Shown here piece by piece: positions 21,353 through 33,099 of a stretch of 64,000 nucleotides of DNA. Position 1 is the stretch's first letter. Each line of letters begins with the position of its first letter. The DNA lies in the NCBI GenBank assembly GCA_025200525.1, contig CM045762.1, positions 80,319,893-80,383,892 of the forward strand, given 5' to 3'. Origin of the DNA: Camellia lanceoleosa (lineage: Eukaryota > Streptophyta > Magnoliopsida > Ericales > Theaceae). The notes below the pieces were generated by a model, which searched no databases, was not told the origin of the DNA, and saw nothing but the letters and a program-made list of their open reading frames with translations. The translations under genes and the position numbers were made by a program.

Positions 21353-21931
21353 AAACTGTACAGGGATGTGTATATCAGTTGCCAAGTTGATATCAATTTT
21401 GGGGCGAAATTGATAAAAATCTGATCATTCAATTATGCTCATATCATTACGGTGAAATTAATTGAGATGCTGTCTGTTTTCTCTTTTGCAAGGTAGTCCT
21501 GGAACCATAGCTTTAGAAGGCTCCAATATCTCCGGGTACATTGGATTTGCATTAACAGACTTTGTCAAGTCGGAGATTTAGTTCAAGGGCCACCAGTGTT
21601 TCTTTCGCTAGAGGCAAGGCAAAGAAAGGGCCAGACAGGGCTCACCGGTTCCATTATTCCAACAGTCACCAGTTACATCACCTTTGTTCAACTCAACTGA
21701 CCCGTGATGGCATAGAGTTCGGAAGAAGTTGTGGCCATGATAGCGGCATTAAACCAGGGAATCGCCATGCAGGATGAGACCAATGCTGAAACGCAACGCC
21801 CATCTGGGGCATCTGCCACACATCTAGTCTCGGGACCCTAGCAAAACTTTGACCCACTTCCGCCAACTGAAGATTTCCATGGTCCGGATCCCTGAGAAGG
21901 GTTGGCTCAAGCCTAAGTTTTCAGACCCCTG
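21353..21931 (+). other. Leader of element A, second part, and probable gag N-terminus
   Basis: It resumes the leader of element A after CAGTG. From about 21560 the sequence becomes coding-like (Ser/Arg-rich, then GCATTAAACCAGGGAATCGC), but stops interrupt all frames until 21932. The N-terminal part of gag is probably here in decayed form. Confidence 0.45.
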
Positions 21932-24019
21932 GTGCAGCCTAATGAGAGGCTTTATCCCTTTGATATTAATAATCTCGATCCGACCTTAGTGAAAATTGTG
22001 AACCTTGAGAAGCAATTCAAAAAGGCACAGGGCCTTAACTCCATTCCCGACATTGAGGATGGGTACACTGAGGCTACCCTACAACTCCCAGACAAATTCA
22101 TAATGCCATACATTGACCGTTTCGACGGGTCTGGAGATTCTATGGTACATATCCGGCTTTTCTTGGATGTCCTAAAGCCGATGGGTCTGACTAAGCCTCA
22201 GAAACTCTCTCTGTATGGAAGAACCCTGTCGGGCATAGCAACCACTTGGTACGCCAAGTTAGAGGATAAAGTGAAGCAGAACTGGGAAGAATTGGCTGAG
22301 GCATTTGTCGATCAGTATTCTTACAATACCCAAATTGAAATGACCACGCAAGAGCTTGAAGCAACCCACCAGAATCGTATAGAACCTTTTGTGTAATTTG
22401 TTGCAAGGTGGAGAGCAAAGGCAACACAGATGACAGATCGCCCTTCTAAGAGGGATCAAGTGCGGATAATGGTGCATAACCTTGAGCCTGATATGTTGCA
22501 AAAGTTGATAGTTGCTCCACTATTCACTTTCAAAAGTTTTCATGAATTGGGGGTTCAGATCGAGAGTGTGTTCAATAGTGGGATTATTTGCAAAACAAGT
22601 AAACCAGTAAGGAGGGTTTTTGCCAGGAGTACCAATGCTAGCGGTAGCACTATTCCCAAACCCACTGAAATCAATACAGTCGCCACAGCCGACCCTTTTG
22701 CCAAATCAAGCCTACAAACAGCTGGCCCAACCCGAGCTCAAGGCAGAACTTTCATCCCCCTGTATATGAGCCTAACCAGCACACTTAAAGTCTTGATGGA
22801 AAGAGGGTATCTCAAACCCCTTGATCCTCAACCTATGCTTGACCCACTCCCTACCAGACATAACCCCACCAAATACTGCGTGTATTATCAACAACACTGT
22901 CATGGCACTGATCGTTGCTACCGCCTTCGTCATGAGGTTCAGAATCTCATCGACAACTAGACGATAACTCCACCTCAAGATCCCAATGACCAAATACCTC
23001 GTCCACACCTTAACCTCATCCATACACTACCACCTACCTTCAACCCCAGCATATACATTACCCCAACCCATTTACCCAAGCCTGAGGTGTTCATTCCAGA
23101 AAGTATTGATTTGTGCATGATGGATGCACCCAATCCAATTTGGGTGCGCCAAAGGCGCAAAATGAATGAACCCACTACTTCTGAGCTGATGAGCATGATT
23201 GAAGATCTTCAGAGAACAGTGGCAGATTTAGCTTTTGGGGTTTTGGCTCCGTCATCAACCACATCGCATGCCAGAAATTTCATGCCAGAAGGCTCCCCAA
23301 TCTTGGGGCAAGTTGCAATTGAAACTGGCCAACTTGAAGCCATCCCAAGTCTGGGCAATGATATGTTGACAACAACTGGGCTCCGCTCTGATATAGCGAC
23401 CCAATCCTTTGGCAAAGTGGAGGCAAATGGAAAGAACAAGGTAGGGGCGGGCATTGATCCCTATGAACATCTTTAGTGGGCTGTTGAGGCTTTAAAAGCC
23501 GAAAGACTGAACAAACAACAAGTGCTCGTAGTTGTTGCAAAGACTGTGGATAGCACTTTTTCCACTCAGGATGAGAGCATTCTGAATCAAGGGGCAAGTT
23601 GGGAAAAGGGCTGTCATACAAGAAACACCCCTTTTAGCTCCAATCCTACACTCAGAAGAGATCATCAAACCCAGTCAGCACTTGTTAACCCCTTTGCCAG
23701 TACATCCAACACAACTTCACAAACCTCGAAGCACCAACCCCGAGGCCAGAGGGCCTTCACCCCACTTTACATGACTTTGTACAAAGCTCTTCAAATCCTT
23801 ATTGGACAAGGCCATCTCAAACCTTTTGAGCCACGGCCTCTCCCGGATCCCCTTTCAGCCAAGCATGATGCTGCCAAGTACTACGCCTTCCATCAACAAA
23901 CCGGCCATGACACTGACAGTTGTTTCCGTCTTTGCCATGAAATACAAGATCTGATTGACAACAATTTCATCGTCGTACTAGGTCCTGCAAAGTCTATAGG
24001 TACTGGATCAATGAACTAG
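21932..24019 (+). pseudogene. Ogre-like gag of element A with tandem duplicated zinc-knuckle module
   Basis: One reading frame runs through the whole interval with only three stops (22394 TAA, 22958 TAG, 23474 TAG) and no frameshift. The capsid domain (MPYIDRFDGSGDSMVHIRLF ... LSGIATTWYAKLEDKVKQNW ... VARWRAKATQM) is followed by a proline-rich tail and a knuckle-like motif near 22880-22960 (CVYYQQHCHGTDRC). A second, shorter gag-like segment ends in another such motif at 23875-23960 (YAFHQQTGHDTDSC). The likely ancestral form is C-X2-H-X4-H-X4-C; copy 1 has Tyr for the first His, copy 2 has Tyr for the first Cys. Gag would package RNA. Ogre assignment rests on the knuckle phrase and the LTRs. 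Confidence 0.75.
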
Positions 24020-24053
24020 GGGGATAATATGACTATGTGATCGGGAGATGAAC

Positions 24054-24720
24054 CACCTGCCGATGGCGCTCATTTTACTCTAGATATGGTGGACGGCACG
24101 CATCGTTTTGATCAATTTGCAAATGCCGTTTATTATACTTTCCGACTTGGGTATTGAGTCAGTTCTGTTGTGTTGTATTGTGTCTGTCTTGTTGTATCGA
24201 GTCAGTTGTGTTGTGTTAGAGTCGGGTGATTTCGGGTGTGTTAACTCGGTATCACTTTCTTGTTTTGTGTTTGTCTTTTACACCATTTCTTTTGCGTCTG
24301 TTTTTGTCATTGAGCCAGTTGCGCCAGAAGTTCTGAATGAAATGGCAGAGCTTTTCACCTACTTTTCTGTGCCTTGAAATCATTGTATTGACCTAAGTTT
24401 TTGAAAACTTTTTGAACAGTATGGTGAAAACAAAGAGGGAAGAATTCCTCGGGATTTGTAAAAATTTGATCAACTGAGAGAAAGAAAGGCATGCTAAGCC
24501 CTTAATGAATGAAATCATGTTCGTTAATGTGAATACTAAGAAGGATCCTGGCTTGATCCAGATTGGTTCTACATTGTCTTCAGCGCGAGCGACTAGTCGC
24601 TTTTTTAAAAGATTTCAAAAAATGTTTTGCATGGTCCTATGAAGACATGTGTGGAATTGATCTTGAGATTGTGCAGCATAGGATCGTTCTTATGCCTCAA
24701 GACTTGACTCATTTGCTTTC
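24054..24720 (+). pseudogene. Remnant of gag-pol linker of element A
   Basis: At about 24517-24580 the translation NVNTKKDPGLIQIGSTLSS parallels NVGTEKDPRLVQIGSTLSLE of element B (about 46790). Near 24610-24690, after a frame change, a piece like KDF...FAWSYEDM...IVQHRI corresponds to the segment just before RT. No RT, RNase H or integrase follows, so most of pol has been deleted between here and 25150. Nothing recognised in 24110-24480. Confidence 0.65.
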
Positions 24721-25441
24721 AAACCTTGAACTTTAACTCAGAATGTTCAACGATCAATCACAAGATAAGGCTTGTACGGTCGGATTGGAAGTAACCTTGA
24801 ACTAGGGGCAAGAAGGTCAGATCAAGAAGGTCAGATGTCATCAAAGGAAGCTTGCAAAGTTAGATCAGAAGTAGCCCTTAAACTAGGGGCAAAAATGTCA
24901 GATGTGCTCAAAGATTCGAAGGATGGGTCATTCCACAAACCAATGAAGACTGGCAAGAAAGCCAAATTCCAGAATTAGAGAGAAAAAAATTCATTACTGA
25001 AAGGACAATCGAGTTCCTATCTGCAACACAAGGGGCAAATTCAGACCCCAATTGGATGGGCTCTCACACCATCAAGACTATTTAGTCAGAAACAACAGTC
25101 ATTCTCCTGGATTCAGATGGCTTCGAGATCTCAAAACTGATCAATATGGACAAGTTAAACTTTTTTTTATCCTTGAGAGGCTCACTGGGCCGAAAACCCG
25201 GAAGGGCGACCCAGGCAAAAGTTAGAGCAGAGAAAATGAAAAAACAAAAATGAAAAAGAAAAGAAGAAAAAAATGAAAAGAAAATAAAATAAAAGAAGAA
25301 AAGAAAAACAACCAAAAAAAAATAAAAAATAAAAGAAAAACAGAACTCGCAAGGTTGAAAACCCGGAAGGGCGGCCTAAGCAAAAGTTAGAGCGCAAAAG
25401 GAGAGTGTCAACACTCGAGTGAACCTCAACCTTGGAACTAC
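24721..25441 (+). other. 3' region of element A before the nested solo LTR
   Basis: From about 25165 the sequence matches the region just after pol in element B (reverse of 43440-43595): GAGGCTC...CCGAAAACCCGGAAGGGCGACC, twice, separated by a purine-rich run (25220-25345), then CGCAAAAGGAGAGTGTCAAC and ACTCGAGTGAACC. It breaks off at GGAACTAC (25434-25441) and resumes at 29869. 24721-25165 shows two short related blocks around 24790 and 24870 but no gene. Confidence 0.7.
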
Positions 25442-26240
25442 ATACATACACCCCATTTTTGACCGACCTTAAGACTCAGACGTCATCGATTGAGCGCTCG
25501 GTGATCACGCATGTTGTGCTCATTTCGAGGTTTCGGAGTTCTTGGCCGAGAGCCTCACCTCCGGACCTCGGGACCCTTTCTACTTTAACTCGATCCGCAA
25601 ACCGAGTTTTGTTTTCTCTTCCTGGAGGGAGGGAGAGGTCTTGTAGACCATCTCTCAGTGGTCATAAACTACTTTTGTGGTCGTAGGCCACTGTTTCCGT
25701 TTGGAGACTAGTTTTCGATTTTCGGAGCCGTCGGCCGTGCACCTTGGTTCGGGACCGCTTAACATTCTCCGTTTGGCACATTTTTTGGAACACACCTTAT
25801 TTCCTCTATCTAGAAGGACACTGTGGTCCGAGAGACCACTTTTGTCGTCGTATACCACTTTTGATGCTCGGCAGCTGGTTTTCAGGGCTCCCGGCTGCGC
25901 GTCTTGCCTCCCGAACCCTCGTCTTGCATCCGTTTTGGTTTGTCTAGGGTACAAACCTTACTTTCCATGTTTGGGAAGTGGTACAAGGGTGGGAGACCAG
26001 CTTTCTCCTTGGAAACCACTTTTCTCCTCGCCAGCCGATTTTCTGGTTGGGAAACTGGTTTTCTTGGTCTGTGGGCCACATTTTTTGGTTTCCCACCCCA
26101 CCATTGGCTTGCTTTCAGTGTGGAGACCACCAATACCCTTGCCGTGTTCGGCCGACCACCTTTTCTGGTCGTCTAGTTTCCTCCTGTTTTGTCAGATTGT
26201 GTAGATGCCAGCTGTACCAGCTGGAAAGCACAGACTGTAT

Positions 26241-26320
26241 CCTCCATACACGTGTATGGAGGATTTGCATCCAAGCTTTTAGCTTCTTGAGGAAGCTTTA
26301 GCTTCAAACCTCTATAAGAG
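26241..26320 (+). promoter_or_regulatory. LTR promoter: perfect 22-bp G-box palindrome and TATA box
   Basis: A perfect 22-bp palindrome spans 26241-26262; its inner 16 bases are CCATACACGTGTATGG with a CACGTG core. TCTATAAGAG follows at 26311-26320, about 50 bp downstream, and then a CT-rich tract (26375-26400). The same palindrome and TATA spacing appear on the minus strand at 59071-59150. CACGTG is the known plant G-box/ABRE core. Confidence 0.7.
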
Positions 26321-27946
26321 AGGCCCTCCCTCTCCTTTGCAGAGGTTCAGAAATTTCCCTAAGGCAAAATACACATCTCTCTCTATATCTCTATATTTTG
26401 GCTTAAAGTGTGTATTGTTCTTGACCTATTGCACCATACCTCATAGCCATACACCTCCACCATTGATCTGAGGCTCTTGAAGGGTATTTTCAGAGGTTGA
26501 AGAGTTGGTTTTTGGTCCCAAAACTTGCTGGTTTTGCTGAGCTTCAAGGGTAACTCCTTTTCCCTCTTTTTAAGCTCTATCTTGATCATTCTCTTAACCA
26601 TACTTTCATGCATATTTAGGCTTTGTTGTCAACTGAAAAAAGCTTCATATTTAAGTGTTTTTCATGTTTGTTTAAGGTTCTTTTGGTGTTGAGGGTCATC
26701 TACCCTCTTGCATGCTCTATTTAGCCTTGTTTTGTGCCATGCCATGAGACCTTTGTGTTGATCTTTCCTTGGCCTTTTAGCCACTGAAATCTAGTGGATT
26801 TTCAGTGGTTGGCATGTGATTTTGAGGGCCTAAATCAGAGAGCGGGACCCTCTCTCTTTTGGCCTTGTTTGTTTGCATTTTTGGCCTTTCAAAGGAGCAC
26901 ATACTTTCATACTTCCAAGGCTTGGTTCAGGCCCTTTTTGGTGACTTTTGGGACCTGCCTAGACTCTTTCTATGGCTGGTTTGGTCACCTTGTGTTTGCC
27001 TCTTACATGTGTAGAATAATCCCTTTCATGGCTTATCAAAGTAGCACCTCATTCTTGCATATATTGGTCATGTCTCAGTGGGTTTTTGGCCATCATTTGG
27101 CATGTCATGATTCTATTTTTGGCTGGTTTGGTAGCCTCTCATATGCTTCGTATGCTTATAGTGTAAATCATGTTTACTAGCTTGAAATGCATGATGTTTT
27201 GGCCCTCTATTCTAGCATATTTTGGCCTTGATCCAAACTGATTTTGTTCATATTTTGGGCTGCCTTAGCTCTGTTTTGAGGCCTCTTGGTCGAATGATGC
27301 TTGCCATACATGCTTGTAGTGTAATAGCCTTGCCTAGCTTTGAGTTTTTGAGGTCCCTTGCATGCTTAACTTGAGGTATTTGCATGTTTTGGCATTATGA
27401 GGAGTGTTATTTTAGAGCTTATTTCTTGGCCATATTCTCATGTTTGTCACCCCTTTAATGTGCTTGAGAGTTACATCATCATACCCCATTTGTGAGCCAT
27501 TGCATGAGCTTCATTTTTGTGCCTTTCAAGCCATCATTTTAGTTCACTTTTGCCCCTATTCTTGCCTGCATAGGGTCTGTTTGGAGTTGGTTTGGCCATT
27601 TGAGCATTGCCTTGCATGCCTATAGTGTAATACACTTCACTAGTTTCGGTGCTTGAGCCATTCAACATGCATTGTGTGAGTTGTTTACATCATTTGGAGT
27701 CACTTTGTTTGCCATTTCAGAGTTGGAACACGTGTCCTTGCACTCCATATTTCATCCTTTTCAATGCGAGGGACAAGCATGCAAACATGCATTGTGTGCA
27801 TGCCATTAGCATTAAGTATGCTAAGTTACATTGCATTGCATGTTTGCATGCTTGTCCCTTGCATGTTGTTTGCATGTTTGTTTAGTTGTATTGCATCAAG
27901 TTGCATGCTTGAGTCACATTGGGTATGCCATGCTTGCTTTGCATTT

Positions 27947-28025
27947 GTGTTTGGAATAGGTGTTAGTCCAAACACGGGAAACGAGGGACGTTTCATATTT
28001 GAAGTGATGAAACGCGCCTCAATTC
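27947..28025 (+). other. Twin LTR hairpins (solo LTR 25447-29868)
   Basis: Hairpin I: GTGTTTGGA (27947-27955) with TCCAAACAC (27967-27975), 11-nt loop that keeps GGTGTTA in place of GGACGTTA. Hairpin II: CGTTTCAT and ATGAAACG around 27989-28014, with GAGG/CCTC as the outer stem. Confidence 0.68.
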
Positions 28026-28289
28026 TCGGTCGCCGACACTCTTGACTATACATGACGGAGTTCTAGGCTTTAGGTGTTTGTATGTGCATTCATTCCATAT
28101 TGAGTTGCGCAATTTGGCCCCTCGGCCATCATGCATCGAGATGCGTGATTGGTGGCCCGAGGGTCGAGACCTACACTCCCTTGAGCTTATGTAATGACAG
28201 GGAGGGTGGTCGCGCATACATGTGTTGCAAATACTTTGCCATGCCCCTTTCTTGCCCTCAGTTACAGAAAACCAGAAACCAGCAGCAAA

Positions 28290-28395
28290 AATTGGTCGGC
28301 CGACCAGATAAAGTGGCTGGCCGACCACTTTTTCTGGTTTTCACCATAAAAAGTGGTCGGTAGGTGGTCTCCAAGGCCAATATCTGGTCGGCAAC
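28290..28395 (+). repeat. GC-rich GGCCGACCA array
   Basis: Units TCGGCCGACCAG, CTGGCCGACCACTTTTTCTGG and inverted GGTCGGTAGG/TGGTCGGC forms occur within about 100 bp, downstream of the hairpins. It is less regular than the arrays at 6312 and 8105. Confidence 0.65.
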
Positions 28396-29868
28396 ATCCC
28401 TACAGATTCCCAAGGTGAAGTTTCATCTCTCTAGAGCTTGGTGCAAGTTTCTGAGATCAATTGCAAACAGAGGCAAATCGGGGCGTCGCGAGGGATTTCC
28501 GAACAAGGCGACCCGAGCATGCATGCATCCTTCATCATCCAAGGTAGAGTTGAGGCAGCCTATTTCATTTAGTTTACATGCTTATTTAAATTGCTTACTT
28601 AGTTAATTTGTTGATTAATTAGAGTTGTGTAATAATTAGCTGTAGCTTGCTATTCATTTCGTTGTATAATAACTAGTTTAATTAGATTAGCTTAGATTAG
28701 CTAGTCAGTTTTGTATTATTTATTCGGACCCTCCTCCGAGAGGGTAATGTTGTCAATAAGTGTGCGTGTGTGTGATGCATGTCTTCCAATCCCCATTTCT
28801 TTCTCCCTTTTATTTACTAGCTTACGATGGTTAGTATTAGGGCATATTTTGTTTAGCATACCTTATGCTTGCATGCGTGCATTCATTCATCTGTCTTGCA
28901 TGCACCGAGCTCGGCGCATCATACTAACTGCATTGTACTTCAACTCCAAGTTGAATATACGTATCAAGTTGTATCTCACATGACATTTTAGAATAGCCGA
29001 GCCTATCTTAGTTGCATTCTGCATGTGTTGCATTAGCCATCTTAACATGAACTAGGATCATGCATTGATTACTAACTAGTTTTTGTTTTGGCTCGGAGTA
29101 CTCGGTAAGTGTTTATGCTTTAGCATCCTTGCATGTGTGTGAGTGTTGCCATGATAGCATGCTTGCCATGAGGCTAACTACTTATGTGATATAACTGCCT
29201 GAGTGCCTGTGGGTGAAGGTCAGGTTACTTGAATTGGGACAATTCATTGATTGCGAGTTTTAAGCCCACTTGAGAGTGGAAAATCACCATGTTTTCTAAG
29301 CCCACTTGAGGGTGGCAAAATCTGTATTTTAGCCTACTTGCGAGTGGCAAACCGTTTTCAAAACGAATATGCAATGCTTTGTTCCAACTTACGTAATCTA
29401 GTCTATACTTGTATGTTGTGCGCATCACATAGTAATTCTAGGTAATAACCGGAATAAGAGCACATGTGTTTTCAAAAACAAGATATCATGTTAGTAAAGG
29501 CCGATCTTTGATCGAGCGAGCGGGGGTGCTCATTGCATGACCTTCCCCTCTCGTACCCAAGTTCCCAAGCCGAGGCAACTTTGGTGATGACGGACACGTG
29601 GCCTTAGGCACGATTCAGGGTTTCCTAAATTCTCCCAAAATAAAATATTTAGGTGGCGACTCTGTATCTGGCAAAGCAGTCCATGTTTGGCACTTCTTTC
29701 TAAAAATCAATTTTTCAAAACGATTTGTCGGATTTAGACTCTTTGGTGATTTATTGATCTTCCATTGCACTTTGTGAGATTAGATTCAGAACTGTGACAT
29801 TGAGTCCGAACTGTAGTGAGCCCAATGAACAAAACGGGATTTTCCTGGGATGTTCGGGCGCGTCTACA

Positions 29869-31719
29869 GTACGGCCTGATTCCCATGTTTGGGATACGTA
29901 GGCAACTTCATCCTGAAGTTTGGCCCTAATCCTTTTCAGCCTGCTTGGCTCATCCATGTTGATTGGTTTATCCGTGTTCAAACTCGAGTATCTTATCCAT
30001 GTGCAAATTGGCTTGTCTTTGTTCAAATTCGGGTATCCTATTTCGTTACAAGATTCAGCTGCAAGACAAATCAAATTCAGATCCGAGATTGTGCATCTCG
30101 AGTAAATTTCGTGTTGGTCGAGCAGTGGCCATTTGCAAAAACAATTGTTGAGGATTTTTTAATGAGGTTGACTAGTTTTCTCGAAAATTATTCTATTTTT
30201 CCAAAACCGGACCATTTCTTAGACCCAAAGAAAGGAAAATTTTCAGTGCTCATAGCCTGACTTGCATGATTTGAAATCAGAAAATCGAACAAGTGTGTTA
30301 ATCTAACTTTCATGTTGGTCAAAATTGTTTTAGTAGAAAGCCAAAACAAAAAATGGTCAAAATGATGAATAGGGGCACAGTTGAGTCAGGTTTTCTGTCT
30401 TTTTCCCGTTGTTAACATACTTGTCGGAAAAAAGCACCACACTTGCCGGAAAGGGCACCATATTCGCCAGAAAGGTCACAACTAAAGCTAACAACAGAAG
30501 GCCAAAAGCTCTTACATCCTCCAAGCGGCGAGGTATCAAGCCAAGTGCGAAGCACGAACTGGAAATGGAGCGGGATGTTCAGTTCCTTCATCCGGACGAT
30601 CACACCCAAATTGGCGTCTGACCCAGAATGGGGACGTAGAAAATACAATGTGTCAGACCAATCAATTGTATACCTGGCCGGTGGGACATGCCAACCGATG
30701 TGAGTTACAGATTTGCTCCAGTGGCACCACAACCCCTCTATGGGAAAGTTCACGAGTTGTGAGCGAAAGAAAGAGAATCTAGTAGAATACTAGGGGCAAG
30801 AGCCCACAACTTCCTATTTATCCATCAACCACCCAGGGGAGGGATAAACGAATAAGAGAGATTCAAGAATAGAGAGATGTACGTTGAGAGGAAAAAATGA
30901 GAAAAGGGCTTTTTTCAGAAAACTAGAGATTGAGTGCCATAGTGATGTGAGGATCACAAATACGAAAGGGTGGGAAACAATACCTGGAGAAGCTGTGGGC
31001 TCCCCATGAACTGAGAGGTCTCTTACCATTGGAACATATCCGAATGTTATGTTTTGTTGTGTTTTTGTTTGTCTCGATTCTTGTTTCGAGTGTCAATAGA
31101 TGTGTTTAGGTTGTTTTACCTTCGTTTTCTTTTTGTTGAGTCGTTTTGACTGTGGTCAGTCGTAGGCTCAATACCCGGTTAAGAACTCATTCTCAATTTC
31201 AATTTCAAAAATAGATCGTTTTGTGCTCAGAGTGATGTACTATTCTCCACATTTGTGCAAAACAGAATTCTTTCCTTCATAAATGGTAGGGTTCAACCCA
31301 GGTTATGTGAGAACCATAGAACAAGGACCTATCTGAAGCTACATAGGTTCCGGACTGCAATGCAAAAGAAAAGAGGGAAAATTTGGAGCATCTTAGTGTG
31401 TTTCGACTTCAGCAAATTCCGAGACTGCATTCCGGGTGCATCTTCTCAGGCCTCGCCATTTCTGTGGAGTATGAGTGTATCTCGACCCCAAGTGTAAGCC
31501 TGCTTCAAGTCAGAGTAGCAATTAAAGTAGCATGCAGATGTTACCTCTCGCCAATATAAACAGGATGTATCCTTTTTGAGTTAAGCATGTTGCAAAGTCC
31601 TCTGAGAGGTAAATTGGAGGCATCAAAGTACATATTTGATTCTCTTCTATTGCATAGAATGTACATTTTCATGTACACTTTTGTTGCATGCATGCAGCAC
31701 ATTGTATCGTTTTTTATTC
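29869..31719 (+). other. 3' UTR of element A, first part
   Basis: The first ~60 bp (GTACGGCCTGATTCCCATGTTTGGGATACGTAGGCAAC, in pieces) match the post-pol region of element B. The remainder has only short frames without recognised domains. Small local repeats are seen, for example ATCCATGTTGATTGG/TATCCATGTGCAAATTGG near 29955-30020 and CGGAAA...GCACCA repeats near 30422-30470. Confidence 0.6.
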
Positions 31720-31860
31720 TTACATAGAATATGCTTTCAATGTTGCATAGAATATGCTTTGAATATTGCATAGAATATGCTTTCAGTATTGCATAGAATA
31801 TGCTTTTGTCTCTTGCATAAAATATGCTTGTTTCATGCATAGAACATGCTTTCAATCAAT
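31720..31860 (+). repeat. ~26-bp tandem repeat, TTGCATAGAATATGCTTT units
   Basis: Five to six imperfect copies of (T/A)TTGCATAGAATATGCTTT with short spacers. GCATA...TATGC gives each unit a small inverted repeat. It is part of the repeat-rich 3' UTR of element A. Confidence 0.75.
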
Positions 31861-31904
31861 ATCGTGCATCTAACGCACAATAATCTCACTCAATGCATCT
31901 ATTT

Positions 31905-32520
31905 CACAACTTCATACCACTCGCACTGTCTTGTGCACTTTGTGGTTGTGTATCACTCGTACTGTCTTGTGCACCTTGTGGTTGTGTCTCACTCGCACTG
32001 TCTCATGCATTTACACTTTGTGTCTCACTCGCACTGTTTTGTGCATTCTTTGGTCTAGGAGACCTTAAAATCCTGCATTTACACTCGCGCTTTCTTGCGC
32101 ATCGCACTTTTTTGTGCAGCTTACACTCGTGCTTTCTTGTGCATCGCACTTTCTTGTGCAATTTACACTCGTGCTTTCTTGTGCATTTATTCACTCTTTC
32201 TCCACTTGCGTGAGGTGCGTGTGGATGCATTCGCACTTTCTTGTGCAACATACATTCGCACTTTCTTGTACACTTATTCTCTCTTTCTCCACTAGTGTGA
32301 GGCGCGTTTGGATGTATTAGCACTGTCTTATGCATTCATATTTGTTTCGTGCATTCACTTGCATTGCACTGTCTTGTGCACATTGCATTTTTGTTTCATT
32401 CGCACTGTCTTGTGCATTGCAATTCACTCGCGCTATCTTGCGCATCACCCTGTCTTGTGCACCTGTATAGCATTGTTTTGTGCATTCACTCTGCATCGTA
32501 CTATCTTGTGCACTCCCTGG
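31905..32520 (+). repeat. Degenerate minisatellite of CGCACTGTCTTGTGCA units
   Basis: More than 20 units of the type (T)CGCAC-(T)TTCTT/TGTCTT-GTGCA, spaced 15-40 bp. Each unit is a small inverted repeat GCAC...GTGC. The phrase GGTCTAGGAGACCTTAAA occurs twice, near 32052 and 32520, suggesting a larger ~470-bp duplication. Open frames over this array on both strands are repetitive and not considered genes. Confidence 0.8.
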
Positions 32521-33099
32521 TCTAGGAGACCTTAAATCCTCTGAAGGTGCAATTCCTTTGGTGTTTGTCGTGCTCGAACAACTTTCGACGGTCTGGTATA
32601 GCCACATGTCTGTGTTTGCAATGAGTTCCTAAGAGATCAACTGAGACGGTAAAAACTAGAGTTCGAATGGTCAATGCCTAGAACGCAAAGGTTCGGGATT
32701 TCTGAGACTAAAGTCTGGTTTAAATACCCAGGGGTGTATCATCGGCTTGAAATATGTATGGAAGCCCCATAGCTTGAGGTAGCTTGTATGCGCCTCAATT
32801 CTGGATATTGAACCAACCTAGTCTGTCACCCTGTTGGAGAATAGGGAAAGCTGCGGCCATAGCCAGGGAGAAAAGTAGTACCTGTGGTTCGGAAGTGCAG
32901 GATGCAGAAGAGGAAGATCCCCATCAGCGTGCAGCGTGAGGTAAGCCATCGCCGATTGCCCCTGTAAGGTACTTTCACTTCCCAGCTACATCGCATTTCA
33001 TAATCTATTACTTCTATCGTATTGCATATAGCATTTATTACATACACCTATTACATCATACCATTTTATTGCCTGCATCCTTTCCATGTTAAGCTTGGT

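Larger units (their letters stand above)
25447..29868 (+). mobile_element. Solo LTR (4.4 kb) nested in the 3' UTR of element A, TSD GTACG/ATACA
   Basis: It ends GCGCGTCTACA at 29868, followed by GTACG. At the left end the expected TGTAGACACCCC is shortened to TACACCCC, preceded by ATACA (25442-25446). GTACG to ATACA needs two G-to-A changes, both in CpG context in the restored flank. Element B has the uninterrupted site (GAACTACGTAAGGCTTGATT on its sense strand, around 43400-43420), which supports the boundaries. It holds no internal sequence. Layout: long U3 with GGTCG/GACCAC motifs (25630-26180), G-box palindrome, TATA, hairpins, GC array, terminal block. Confidence 0.85.

Noticed and set aside
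25082..25451. Phe-rich reverse-strand frames that look like membrane proteins
   Set aside because: Translation of an A/G-rich low-complexity run in the 3' UTR of element A.
32003..32335. Cys/His/Lys-rich reverse-strand frame that looks like a small metal-binding protein
   Set aside because: It is the translation of the GCAC/GTGC minisatellite; composition is explained by the repeat.
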